In this document: piece after piece, positions 50,034 to 59,417 of the stretch | How the letters are laid out: each line of letters starts with the position of its first letter | How positions within the stretch are numbered: the stretch's first letter is position 1 | NCBI GenBank assembly: GCA_900450455.1 | Contig: UGGN01000001.1 | Coordinates: 1,473,029 to 1,537,028 of the forward strand | DNA: 64,000 bases | Direction: 5' to 3' | Origin: [Eubacterium] infirmum | GTDB taxonomy: Bacteria; Bacillota; Clostridia; Peptostreptococcales; Anaerovoracaceae | The notes under the pieces: model-generated | Database searches by the model: none | Told to the model about the DNA's origin: nothing | The model's input: the letters and a program-made list of their open reading frames with translations, nothing else | Made by a program: the position numbers and the translations under genes

Positions 50034-50062
50034 ATTATACTACAAACATTCCAGCATTTCAC
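50034..50062 (-). promoter_or_regulatory. Promoter of the structured RNA/pgsA
   Basis: Consensus TATAAT at 50034-50039 with GTGAAA (50057-50062) 17 bases upstream on the minus strand; the predicted start coincides with the first bases of the closing stem. Confidence 0.65.
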
Positions 50063-50103
50063 TTATATCGTAAATAAAGTTAAAATACTAAATCTATATG
50101 GAC

Positions 50104-50826
50104 TTATTCGAACAAATCGATTGAACAGTTTGTATGCACCTTCTGAATATCATCGTTATCCTCAAGCACATCGATAAGTTTTCTGAGCTTTGGAATGTCG
50201 TTTTCTGATGGAGTTGAATCTACTGAAGGCACGAACTCCACATCAGACTCAATGAAAGTATAACCTGCATCCGTCAAAGCCTTATGAACATCCGGATATA
50301 CCGCCGGATCTGTGTATATAGTAAAGGACTCCTCATCGGAAACGATATCATCAGCCCCTGCTTCAAGTGCTGCTTCCATAATGTCATCTTCTTTGATTTC
50401 GTCTGTTTTCTCTATTAGTAGAACACCCTTACGCGAAAACATGTATGAAACACATCCCGGAGTTCCGATATTCCCGCCGTGCTTATCAAAGCTTGACTTA
50501 ACAAATGATGTTGTTCTGTTTGTATTATCTGTCAAACAGTCTACAATGAAAGCAACTCCGCCGGCACCATATCCCTCAAATGAGAGTTCCTCATATGATG
50601 CACCTTCGAGCTCTCCGGTGCCCTTCTTGATGGCTCTGGTGATGTTGTCGTTAGGCATACTGATAGCCTTGGCTTTTTCTATTGCTACTCTCAGTCCTGC
50701 GTTATATTCCGGATCTCCGCCATCCTTTGCTGCAACAGTGATAGCCTTTGCATACTTTGTAAAAAGTGCAGCTCTCTTGGAGTCTTGTGCAGCCTTTCTA
50801 CCGGCAATTGTACCGTGTCTTCCCAT
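50104..50826 (-). CDS. yebC: YebC/PmpR family protein
   Basis: A 240-residue protein beginning MGRHGTIAGRKAAQDSKRA, then FTKYAKAI, MPNDNITRAIKKG, YEGYG-like FEGYGAGGVAFIVDCLTDN and GSVSYMF-like GCVSYMFSRKG. Family members act as transcription regulators or help translate polyproline stretches; the two functions are still discussed. GGAGGTG precedes the ATG. Confidence 0.93.
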   Translation of the reverse strand: MGRHGTIAGRKAAQDSKRAALFTKYAKAITVAAKDGGDPEYNAGLRVAIEKAKAISMPNDNITRAIKKGTGELEGASYEELSFEGYGAGGVAFIVDCLTDNTNRTTSFVKSSFDKHGGNIGTPGCVSYMFSRKGVLLIEKTDEIKEDDIMEAALEAGADDIVSDEESFTIYTDPAVYPDVHKALTDAGYTFIESDVEFVPSVDSTPSENDIPKLRKLIDVLEDNDDIQKVHTNCSIDLFE

Positions 50827-50892
50827 GGAGACACCTCCTTCTGATTTATATGTTTTTCTGAGATATTAGTATACACCATTTAATGGCTAATT

Positions 50893-53800
50893 TCAATTTT
50901 CCTCCTTGAAATTCTTCCTAGCCGTTGTCATCATCAGCTTGATACGATTAAGCTGATTTACATCACTTGCACCGGGATCATAGTCGATAGCCGCAATATT
51001 TGCATATGGATTCATCTCTCTAAGGGACTTCATTACACCCTTACCTGTCACATGGTTAGGTAGACAAGCAAAAGGCTGTAGGCAGACGATATTAGGAGCT
51101 CCACCGTGTATAAGCTCTATCATCTCTCCCGTCAAAAGCCAGCCCTCACCACATTGATTTCCTAGTGATATAACCTTTGTTGCAGCTTCTGCTGTTTCAT
51201 TTATATACCCAGGTTCTGTGTAGTGCTTGCTCTCTCTTAGAGCCTTTCTCATAGGCTTTCTCATCATCTCTATCACTTTGATAGCTAGTTGATTCAGCTT
51301 TGTTTCTGTGAACTTACCTGATAGATATTTGAAGTTATACTGCTTGCTGTACATTCCATACAGGAAGAAGTCCAGAAGATCCAGTACAACCGCCTCTCCA
51401 CCTTCATCCTCAATAATATCAACAATTCCATTGTTTGCATTAGGATGATACTTTACAAGTATTTCACCTACAACACCTACCTTAGGTTTTTTAATATCAA
51501 GACGTTCCAGATTATCAAAGTCTTCAACTATCTGTTTTAGATTTGCCTCGTAATCCTTTTTCTTGAAATTTAGTATATTATCTATTATTCTATCATGCCA
51601 ACTCTCCAGCAAAGCCTCAGCACTACCCTTATTCGCCTCGTATGGTCTGGTAGCATATAGCAACCTCATCATAAGATCTCCGTATATTGCACCTAGGAGC
51701 AACTTAAAGCCCATATTAAATGTGATCTTAAATCCCGGGTTTTTCTCCAGTCCTACCATATTAAATGAAACGACAGGAACCTGTGGCATATCCAGATCCG
51801 TCAAAGCCTTTCTTAAAAGCGACACATAGTTACTCGCTCTACATCCGCCACCTGTTTGCGACATGAATACAGCTGTCTTATTTAAGTCATATTTTCCTGA
51901 CTTTAACGCTGAAATTATCTGTCCAAGTGTAACTATGGTTGGATAGCAGGCATCATTATTGATATATCTCAGTCCTTCATTTACTGCGTTTTCATCTACA
52001 GCAGGAAGAAGATCGACGGTATAGCCACAGGACTTCATAGCCTCAGAGAAATATGTAAAGTGAATTGGTGACATCTGAGGAACTAGTATTGTATAGTTTT
52101 CACGCATCTCCTCTGTAAACAGAACTCTCTCGTAAGGTTTAAACTTTGAATCTGAAAGAACACCGTTCTTTTCACGCTCTTCCATAGCAGCCTTAAGCGA
52201 TCTGATTCTAATTTTGATAGCACCTAGATTCGATACTTCATCTATCTTAAGAACCGTGTATATCTTATTATTGCTATTACATATTTCTTCTATCTGATCT
52301 GTGGTTACTGCATCAAGACCGCAGCCAAAAGAGTTTAACTGTATGAGCTCGATATCATCGTTTTTCCCAACAAAATCAGCAGCCTTGTATAGACGTGAAT
52401 GGTAAACCCACTGGTCGAGTACTCTTAACGGTCTTGGAAGTTCTCCAAGGTCTGATACAGAATCCTCAGTGATTACAACAAAATCAAAGCCGGTAATCAA
52501 TCTATTTATTCCATGATTAATCTCAGGATCAAGATGATATGGTCTTCCTGCCAGACAGATTATCTTCTTACCATGCTCTCTGGCATATCCTATAGCCCTC
52601 TGTCCTTCTGCACGCACATCTTCCTTGAACTGTTCCTGTTCCTGTCTTGCAAGGCGAAGCGCATTCTTAATTTCTGAACGTGAGATATTATATTCTTTGA
52701 ATGTATCCACCAAAGCATTTAACAGTCTCTTATCGTTATCGTAAGGAAGGAACGGATGCATCAGCTTTGCTCCTGCTTCTTCAAACTGCTCTGTCATGTT
52801 GTTTGCAATTACCTCGGCATAGGTAGCAACGATTGGACAGTTGTAATTTGACGGAGCATTTTTATCCTCTTTAACTTCGTAGTTAATGCAAGGATAGAAA
52901 ACAGTTTTAATACCCTGTTTCAGCAGCCATTTTATATGTCCGTGCACTATCTTTGCCGGATAACATGCTGTATCAGATGAAATAGTATCCATTCCGTCCT
53001 CGTAGAGTTTTTTACCGGACTGCGGTGATACAATAACTCTGAAGCCCATCTCGGTAAGCAAAGTAAACCAGAACGGAAAATCCTCATACATATTGAGAAC
53101 TCTTGGAACACCGATAGTTCCTCTTCTTGCCTCCTTTTCGCTCAAAGGGAGATAGCCGAACAGTCTCTTAGTCTTGTATTCGTAAAGGTCCGGAATTTCA
53201 GATTTTGTAACCTCAATACCAGCACCTCTTTCGCAGCGATTACCGGTTATGAACTTTGATCCGTCCCCAAACTTGTTAATCGTCAAAATACAACGGTTTT
53301 CACATCGATTACATCTACCGTTGGTATGTACAACATGGAAATTTCTTAGCTCATCAGCTTTCAAAATAGCTGAAACATCGCCTTGCTCAAACTTGCTTTG
53401 CGATATCAAAGCGCATCCGTACGCGCCCATAAGCCCTGCGATATCAGGTCTTACAACATCCTTTCCCATGATTAGTTCAAGACTTCTGAGAACTGCATCA
53501 TTTAAGAATGTACCTCCTTGAACAACGATGTTTTCACCGGCATCGCTAGCATTTCTGAGTTTTATTACCTTGTAAAGTGCATTCTTTATGACTGAATATG
53601 AAAGACCTGCAGATATGTCCCCTATCTCAGCCCCCTCTTTCTGTGCCTGTTTAACCTTGGAGTTCATGAAAACTGTACATCTGGTACCAAGATCAACCGG
53701 CTTCTCGGCAAAGAGCGCTTCCTTAGCAAACTGTTTTGTATCAAGATTTACAGATTTAGCATAGGTCTCCAGGAACGATCCACAGCCGGATGAACATGCT

Positions 53801-55116
53801 TCATTAAGCATGATGTTATAAATGGCATTATCCTTAATCTTCATGCACTTCATATCCTGACCACCGATGTCGAGAATGAAGTCAACATTCGGAAGGAAGT
53901 GCTGTGTTGCCCGAAAATGAGCCATTGTTTCAATTTCGCCATGGTCTGCATGGAAGGCAAACTTAATAAGCTGCTCGCCGTAGCCGGTAGTTGTAGTACC
54001 GGCAATATAAGCAGTATCCGGAAGCAAATCGTATAACTCTAGAAGCATATTTCTCGTAGTCTCGATTGGATTACCACCATTGCCTTGATAAAAGGAGTAC
54101 AGCAAATTTCCATCCTTATCTATTAAGGCTGCCTTTGTTGTGGTCGATCCCGCATCAATCCCAAGGAACACCGGTCCCTTTGCTTCATTAATATCCTTGC
54201 GACTAACCTTGTCCTTATCATGTCTAGCCTTGAATTCATCGTATTCTTCTTGATTATGGAACAAAGCGTCTATATGCTTGCTATCTGCCATCAAAGCTGG
54301 ATTTAACTTCTCAATTTTTCTTAACAGTGTTGTAAGTGAAACGGCATCAACCTCGTCTGCTAGCATCTCCGCACCGATGGCAACAAAAAATTTGGAGTCG
54401 TCAGGGAATATAACCTGATCCTCACTTAGTCCGAGCGTCTCAATAAATCTCTTTCTCAGCTCTGACATAAACGAAAGAGGTCCCCCCAGAAACGCTACAT
54501 TCCCTCTAATTGTACGACCACATGCAAGTCCGCTTATCGTCTGATTTACGACAGCCTGAAATATAGATGCTGCAAGGTCTCCTATAGCTGCACCGTCATT
54601 TATCAAAGGCTGAATATCAGTTTTAGCAAATACACCGCATCTAGCTGCAATCGGATAGATGATATTATAGTTTTTTGCTGCCTCATTTAGACCATTGGCA
54701 TCCGTATTCAAAAGAATGGCCATCTGATCTATAAATGCGCCTGTACCACCCGCGCATGAGCTGTTCATACGCTGCTCAACGGTCTTGCCGTAATATGTAA
54801 TCTTGGCATCCTCGCCACCGAGCTCAATCGCCACATCTGTCTGAGGAATAAGCTCCTCGACAGCTCTACTACATGCTATTACCTCCTGCTCAAACTTAAT
54901 TCCCAAAAGATTGGCAAGAGCTAGTCCACCGGAACCTGTAATTACAGGTTTAATATCAATTTCGCCAAACTGCTTATACAAATCAAGCATAAGCTCCTTA
55001 AGCTTATCCATTACGTCAGACATATGTCTTTCGTAACGTGAATACAAAATTCTACCATCATCCTCAGCAAGTATAAGCTTGACGGTTGTAGAACCTATAT
55101 CAATACCTAATTTCAT
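50893..55116 (-). CDS. 2-hydroxyacyl-CoA dehydratase activase-type protein (double BadF/BadG ATPase plus dehydratase-like region)
   Basis: The 1407-residue protein has two ASKHA ATPase domains (GIDIGSTTVKLIL at the start; GIDAGSTTTKAALI near residue 320). Each has cysteines in an MNSSCAGGTGAFID or NEACSSGCGSFLE loop that could hold a shared [4Fe-4S] cluster. CNRCENRC and a DUF2229-like region follow (SSDTACYPAKIVHGH, CINYEVKEDKNAP). The last third resembles HgdB-type dehydratase subunits (DACYPTIVTLGQ, SQTGGGCRASNY). Such fused proteins are common in anaerobes; the substrate is unknown. It appears to be a single-gene unit. Confidence 0.87.
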   Translation of the reverse strand: MKLGIDIGSTTVKLILAEDDGRILYSRYERHMSDVMDKLKELMLDLYKQFGEIDIKPVITGSGGLALANLLGIKFEQEVIACSRAVEELIPQTDVAIELGGEDAKITYYGKTVEQRMNSSCAGGTGAFIDQMAILLNTDANGLNEAAKNYNIIYPIAARCGVFAKTDIQPLINDGAAIGDLAASIFQAVVNQTISGLACGRTIRGNVAFLGGPLSFMSELRKRFIETLGLSEDQVIFPDDSKFFVAIGAEMLADEVDAVSLTTLLRKIEKLNPALMADSKHIDALFHNQEEYDEFKARHDKDKVSRKDINEAKGPVFLGIDAGSTTTKAALIDKDGNLLYSFYQGNGGNPIETTRNMLLELYDLLPDTAYIAGTTTTGYGEQLIKFAFHADHGEIETMAHFRATQHFLPNVDFILDIGGQDMKCMKIKDNAIYNIMLNEACSSGCGSFLETYAKSVNLDTKQFAKEALFAEKPVDLGTRCTVFMNSKVKQAQKEGAEIGDISAGLSYSVIKNALYKVIKLRNASDAGENIVVQGGTFLNDAVLRSLELIMGKDVVRPDIAGLMGAYGCALISQSKFEQGDVSAILKADELRNFHVVHTNGRCNRCENRCILTINKFGDGSKFITGNRCERGAGIEVTKSEIPDLYEYKTKRLFGYLPLSEKEARRGTIGVPRVLNMYEDFPFWFTLLTEMGFRVIVSPQSGKKLYEDGMDTISSDTACYPAKIVHGHIKWLLKQGIKTVFYPCINYEVKEDKNAPSNYNCPIVATYAEVIANNMTEQFEEAGAKLMHPFLPYDNDKRLLNALVDTFKEYNISRSEIKNALRLARQEQEQFKEDVRAEGQRAIGYAREHGKKIICLAGRPYHLDPEINHGINRLITGFDFVVITEDSVSDLGELPRPLRVLDQWVYHSRLYKAADFVGKNDDIELIQLNSFGCGLDAVTTDQIEEICNSNNKIYTVLKIDEVSNLGAIKIRIRSLKAAMEEREKNGVLSDSKFKPYERVLFTEEMRENYTILVPQMSPIHFTYFSEAMKSCGYTVDLLPAVDENAVNEGLRYINNDACYPTIVTLGQIISALKSGKYDLNKTAVFMSQTGGGCRASNYVSLLRKALTDLDMPQVPVVSFNMVGLEKNPGFKITFNMGFKLLLGAIYGDLMMRLLYATRPYEANKGSAEALLESWHDRIIDNILNFKKKDYEANLKQIVEDFDNLERLDIKKPKVGVVGEILVKYHPNANNGIVDIIEDEGGEAVVLDLLDFFLYGMYSKQYNFKYLSGKFTETKLNQLAIKVIEMMRKPMRKALRESKHYTEPGYINETAEAATKVISLGNQCGEGWLLTGEMIELIHGGAPNIVCLQPFACLPNHVTGKGVMKSLREMNPYANIAAIDYDPGASDVNQLNRIKLMMTTARKNFKEEN

Positions 55117-55164
55117 TGTTATACTCCGTGTATTTGAAACAAGTTCAAACGCTTAATGTCTTTA

Positions 55165-55866
55165 CTATAGTTGTTTAATCTGCTTGTTATACAAGTGTGC
55201 CAGCATAACTGCCGAATACGTTAGTCCAAGTATTTCTGCAAGTGGAAATGAATACCATGATGCAGAAACACCATAGAAGTGATAAAGCAAATATGCTAAA
55301 GGTAAAATGCCGAAAAGCTGTCTTATCAAAGAAGCAAAAAGGCTGTAAATTCCATGTCCTGTGCCCTGAAAGAGCGTTGAAGTAATAATGCCAAAGGCGG
55401 CCGGTAGGAAGCAAAGACTTATTCTCATTAAAGCCGGAACACCTATGCTCATCATATTCTCGTCAGCATTGAACATTCTGAGGAAGAACTCTGGAATAAC
55501 CTGAAACAGGATAAAACCAATTCCCATTATTATCAATGCCGTCATTAGTGCTAACTTATATGTTTTCATCAACCTAGCTTTGTTCCTTGCACCGAAGTTA
55601 TAGCCAAAAAGCGGCATAGCTCCTTGGTTAAGTCCAAAAACCGGCATGAAGATAAATGACTGTATTTTAAAGTAGATACCTAAAACAGCTACAGCTATTG
55701 GTTCTGCAGAAAGAATATTATTATATCCAAGCAGCATTACAGAGCCTATAGCCTGCATTATGATAGAAGGAAGACCAACCGCATATATATCCTTAACGAT
55801 TTTCCAATCCATCTTAAAGCCGAAAAGCTTTATATTCACTGCATGCTCTTTTTTCTTGATGAACAA
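55165..55866 (-). pseudogene. MATE family efflux transporter, 5'-truncated
   Basis: Only about 233 residues remain, matching the C-terminal half of a MATE/NorM exporter (normally about 450). It begins with the linker into the second half (KDIYAVGLPSIIMQAIGS) and keeps QGAMPLFGYNFGA. The frame opens at a TTG with a stop four codons upstream, and no N-terminal half is found up to the IS30 element. The truncation coincides with the edge of the mobile region. Confidence 0.8.
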
Positions 55867-56018
55867 TGTTGCAACTATAAATTAAATGTCAACACTAAAT
55901 CGGAATTTTTTTCAAATAATATTATAATTTTTTTATCATGTATATGATAAAGTTATTATATAAGCACGCTCAAATGTTTATCAAATTGTTTATATAAAAT
56001 TAAGAACATATTACTAAA
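55867..56018. other. AT-rich gene-free segment between the MATE remnant and the IS30 element
   Basis: No gene seen. A small palindrome (TTTATCAT with ATGATAAA, about 55933-55952) is the only structure noticed. Confidence 0.6.
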
Positions 56019-56057
56019 TTAAACACTGATTATTTGTAATTTCTATGCATTATAAAT

Positions 56058-56091
56058 AATCCTTTTGTATAGATTGATTCATACAAGGATT
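56058..56091. terminator. Hairpin downstream of the IS30 transposase
   Basis: AATCCTT pairs with AAGGATT, with TGTAT/ATACA adding to the stem. A strong T-tract lies on the plus-strand side, so it may stop transcription entering the element from outside. Confidence 0.5.
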
Positions 56092-56150
56092 TTTATTTTT
56101 TCGTGATATATTTCTGACTGTTCGATACTATAAATTCATTTACATTTACT

Positions 56151-57209
56151 TCAACATCTGTAATAATGCGCCACTCCGAGCTTTATAAGTTCAGTGATAA
56201 AAAGCTCTTTTGAAGTTTTTCCTTTATGTATTCCCCTTGGGTATGTGTTGATCCATTCCTGAACTTCTTTTGCTTTTACAGTTGTAAGATATTTATCGAA
56301 ATCCATACCCTTGTGGAGAAATCTCCTCACAAGCAAATTACAATTCTCATTACTGCCTCTTTCTCCAGGAGAATTTGGGTGGCAATAATATATTTCTGTG
56401 CGCTTTCCTTTGCGATATAAAGCCTTTTCCATAGCACTGCAATCCATAAATTCGTGTCCATTATCAACAGTAATAGATTTAAACACAGTATAAAAGCTGC
56501 TCTTACATCTTTTTTCAACACGATTCAATGCTTTTACTACTTCATCTGTTGTGTGATACTTTAATTTTTCAATAATTTCATATCTTGTTTTTCTTTCAGT
56601 GAAAACAAGTGCTGCCTTCTTATTCTCCTTTTTGCCTAAAACGCAATCCATTTCCCAGTGACCGAAAACCTTTCTTTCATCCACTTCTAAAGGTCTTTCT
56701 TCAATGCTTTTACCAGGGATATTTCTTTTGTATTTTTTATCCTTAGGAAGCCTTACCTTATACTTTCCTCTCGGTAAATCTTTTCTTTTAATTCCCGGAA
56801 TAAACCCTTTTTTTATAGCAGAATATATTGTGGTATATGACTTGATACTTTCATCAAAATTAATACCACTGTTTATAAGCTCATATATAATGGCTTTAGG
56901 AGAATACTTTTTATCCTTTATAAGGCTGTATATGTACTTATTTAATTTTTGATCTCGTTCTATCTTTGCTCTTCTTCCCTTTTTCTTAAGATTAGCTTCA
57001 TATTTATATTGTGCAAAATCGGCTTTATATTCCATTACTTTGGTTAAATCTGATTTCAACTGCTCACAAGTACCTCTCTTTATCTCAAGATAAATTGTAC
57101 TAAGTGCAACATCAAGACAGCTTGATATTTCGGAAGGTGTATATCTTTTCTTTAGCATACGCTCGATTTGCTGTCTCTTTGAATAGTCAAGGTGCTTAAA
57201 TTTTCTCAT
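56151..57209 (-). CDS. IS30 family transposase
   Basis: About 352 residues with an N-terminal helix-turn-helix (YTPSEISSCLDVALSTIYLE) and the IS30 DDE residues in GHWEMDCVLG, TVDNGHEF and ERGSNENCNLLVRRF. The ATG at 57209 follows GGAGATG; an upstream in-frame ATG (57248) is less likely. The frame is intact. Confidence 0.92.
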   Translation of the reverse strand: MRKFKHLDYSKRQQIERMLKKRYTPSEISSCLDVALSTIYLEIKRGTCEQLKSDLTKVMEYKADFAQYKYEANLKKKGRRAKIERDQKLNKYIYSLIKDKKYSPKAIIYELINSGINFDESIKSYTTIYSAIKKGFIPGIKRKDLPRGKYKVRLPKDKKYKRNIPGKSIEERPLEVDERKVFGHWEMDCVLGKKENKKAALVFTERKTRYEIIEKLKYHTTDEVVKALNRVEKRCKSSFYTVFKSITVDNGHEFMDCSAMEKALYRKGKRTEIYYCHPNSPGERGSNENCNLLVRRFLHKGMDFDKYLTTVKAKEVQEWINTYPRGIHKGKTSKELFITELIKLGVAHYYRC

Positions 57210-57372
57210 ATAACATCTCCAATATTTTCCCCTGTTATCGTTATACAAAAAAGGTTTTCCCTTGTCTATAACATAATGCTATTCCTTCAAGCCTCTATTT
57301 TAGTGTTTAAGCAGCTTTAACCATATTAGTATATAAGTCAACTCGCTTTTATTATATATCTTCTTAAAAACG

Positions 57373-57418
57373 AAAAAACGGCGGCATATGAGATTACTCT
57401 CACATGCCGCCGTTTTTA
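57373..57418 (-). terminator. Strong terminator at the end of the conjugative-type gene cluster
   Basis: Minus strand: ACGGCGGCAT pairs with ATGCCGCCGT, with GAGA/TCTC inside, and TTTTTT follows. It overlaps the stop of the Toprim gene and is the most GC-rich site in the region. Confidence 0.88.
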
Positions 57419-59008
57419 AAATTCAAATTCCTCCTCATCTTTTGAAAGGAAAAATTCTTCATCTTCATTCTTTTTTTGTTTCTTAAGGTCTTGACTTTTA
57501 TTCCCATCACATTTATTATTATATATATCTGATGGCGGTTGCTCCCGGGTTAAAGCTCTCGTAAAGAGAGTTTGGGAGAACTCGCCATCTTTTCTATTTA
57601 ACAAGTTAAACTCTATTTCCTTTAGCCTTATCTTATGTACGAATAAATCATTATTACTATTTTCTCTTATATCAACTATCATCATGCAAATATAATCATC
57701 AATAATAAGAGGTTTGTTAAAGTAATGCCACCCTTCAGTTGCTTTATGAATTGAATTTTGGTTTTCTTTAGCTTCTTCCTTACTTCCAACATACGTCGAT
57801 GTTTCTATCAAATTAACCAAGTCCTTTTCAACACCTATATTTAATTTTGTTTTATATGATTTATAGCTTTCAATTTTATCCATATGTTTGAAATGGTGAT
57901 TAGTGATTCTATTGATGTTTGCATTTTTTTCTTTATCAGAAAAAGCGTTTATATCAGGGAACGGAAGCTCAACCTGCATGCCCTGGTACTTATTGCTAAA
58001 TATTTCATTAATATACTTTATCTTTTCTTTTTTTGTCATTTGCTTTGTAGCGTCATCGAAGACTATAACATCTATTCTATTTCTTTCATATTGCAAGCCT
58101 TTTGTTAAATCCTCGTTAAAATCCTTATTTATTGGAATTTCCCGGGTAATGTAATAGTCCTTACCTATCGTTTCTGCTATCTTTGTGCAAAATCTATATC
58201 CATACTTATCATTATCTGTACATATATTAATATGTTCTATGGCAGCGTTCCTTTCCAAAAAAGCAGTTAATGCTCTATCGCTTACGCCACCGAGTGCTAT
58301 ATAGTTTTCATTTCTTGCAAGCTCCGGAAGCATGCTAAGGTACGATAAAAGATCAATCTCACTCTCAAATACATTTACTGTAGTATTTGTATGGTTTTCA
58401 ACTCTAAATCTATATTCTTTCATGCTACCGTATTCATCACCACTTTTGAAGTTAGAGTTTCCATATGTTCTTGTACTTCTCTTAAAAGCACTTACAATAT
58501 TACCGTCATAGTCTTTACCTACAAAAACAGCGTTATTGTATTTTTTATCCTGGTAAATAAGCCCTTTGTCTAAAAGACTTTTTACAATATCTTTGTTAAG
58601 CCCTCTTGTTTTTGTAAGATATGCATAGACGTTCTTGTTATTCTCAGCCTTTTCCGGAAGAGAAAATTCACCGTGTATATAGTTTGGATTTGCAGCAAAA
58701 CTATCTGATATTACTATATCTTTTCTTGTGAAATCATAGTTCATCACCTCAAGAACATGGTATGCTGCCGTAGTAAAAGGCATACCTTCAACCTTAATAT
58801 AGTAATCTATAGGATTTTTAGATCCGTACCCTTGCGAAAACCAATAAAAACCTTTCCCCGGTGATATAACCATACTGTCATGTTCTCTATGTCTATACAC
58901 TCCTGAGGTAAGCTTCATTGGCACGCCATCTCTTGATAATATATCAAATACATCCTGATCTGCTGCAATTTTAACTAAGTTAGGTTCAATGTAATCTTTC
59001 TTATTCAT
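57416..59008 (-). CDS. DUF3991/Toprim primase-like protein with acidic C-terminal tail
   Basis: A protein of about 530 residues. It has an N-terminal zinc-ribbon/DUF3991-like region (TSGVYRHREHDSMVI, FSQGYGSKNPIDYYI) and a Toprim domain with glutamate in VNVFESEIDLLSYLS and acidic ICTDNDKYG. A C-terminal region unlike known primases ends in DEEEFEF. Such proteins occur in mobile elements and probably act in DNA replication after transfer. The start at 59008 was chosen by comparison with the duplicated leader at 61968, which gives the same ribosome site and start. Confidence 0.82.
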   Translation of the reverse strand: MNKKDYIEPNLVKIAADQDVFDILSRDGVPMKLTSGVYRHREHDSMVISPGKGFYWFSQGYGSKNPIDYYIKVEGMPFTTAAYHVLEVMNYDFTRKDIVISDSFAANPNYIHGEFSLPEKAENNKNVYAYLTKTRGLNKDIVKSLLDKGLIYQDKKYNNAVFVGKDYDGNIVSAFKRSTRTYGNSNFKSGDEYGSMKEYRFRVENHTNTTVNVFESEIDLLSYLSMLPELARNENYIALGGVSDRALTAFLERNAAIEHINICTDNDKYGYRFCTKIAETIGKDYYITREIPINKDFNEDLTKGLQYERNRIDVIVFDDATKQMTKKEKIKYINEIFSNKYQGMQVELPFPDINAFSDKEKNANINRITNHHFKHMDKIESYKSYKTKLNIGVEKDLVNLIETSTYVGSKEEAKENQNSIHKATEGWHYFNKPLIIDDYICMMIVDIRENSNNDLFVHKIRLKEIEFNLLNRKDGEFSQTLFTRALTREQPPSDIYNNKCDGNKSQDLKKQKKNEDEEFFLSKDEEEFEF

Positions 59009-59070
59009 CTCTTTACCTTTCCACATAAAAACAAGGCTCTAAAATCGTTTTTAAGCGACTTTTAAGCCTT
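59001..59070 (-). repeat. Leader repeat copy 1 (hairpin plus ribosome site) before the Toprim gene
   Basis: About 62 bases are identical, apart from two changes, to 61961-62022. On the minus strand AAGGCTTAAAAGTCG can fold with CGATTTTAGAGCCTT, followed by GTTTTTAT, then GGAAAGG and the start codon. The structure looks like a terminator or attenuator set into the leader. Confidence 0.85.
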
Positions 59071-59091
59071 ATCCTTTACATTCTATTTATT

Positions 59092-59403
59092 CTACTCACT
59101 TTTATCCTCTAATATTATTTTATTTCCTTTGGAATCCCATTTAGCTACTCCTGAAAAAGGCTTTCCGGTCTTATCACTAATAAAGCCATCTACATTGACT
59201 TCTTCGCCTTGATAAAGCCTTTTTCGTTCTTCTTTGCTCCATACATGTCCAAGCGTTTCTTCAGGAAGCCCTAAGGTGTATGTGTAAATTTCTTTACCTT
59301 TGTACTTAATTTTTTCAAGCTTACCGATGATTTTTTTATTATCACTTGTTACAACTTCTATTTCTTTGTCTAATATCAATTTATCTTTTCCATTTTTACT
59401 CAT
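59092..59403 (-). CDS. DUF3945-like small protein
   Basis: A 103-residue protein with charged beta-rich sequence and the pattern WSKEERKRLYQGEEVNVDGF followed by SDKTGKPFSGVAKWD, resembling DUF3945 modules of mobile-element proteins (in which a kinase-like LSKEDKKALLEGK stretch recurs). The assignment is by pattern only. It lies between the coupling protein and the Toprim gene. Confidence 0.55.
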   Translation of the reverse strand: MSKNGKDKLILDKEIEVVTSDNKKIIGKLEKIKYKGKEIYTYTLGLPEETLGHVWSKEERKRLYQGEEVNVDGFISDKTGKPFSGVAKWDSKGNKIILEDKSE

Positions 59404-59417
59404 CTTATACTTTTTCC

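Larger units (their letters stand above)
56019..57310 (-). mobile_element. IS30-family insertion sequence
   Basis: The transposase gene is flanked at similar distances by TTAAACACT (from 56019) and its inverse AGTGTTTAA (to 57310), which may be the outer part of the terminal inverted repeats. The repeats diverge after nine bases, so the limits are tentative. A further AACACTAAA near 55890 is an alternative left end. Confidence 0.55.

Noticed and set aside
50312..50869. Long plus-strand frame opposite yebC
   Set aside because: Low-complexity Ser/Ala/Pro translation opposite a well-conserved gene; a shadow frame.
55885..55900. Left end of the IS30 element directly at the MATE truncation
   Set aside because: AACACTAAA there is similar to the right end, but the copy at 56019 matches the outermost bases better and gives a more usual element length; left as an alternative.
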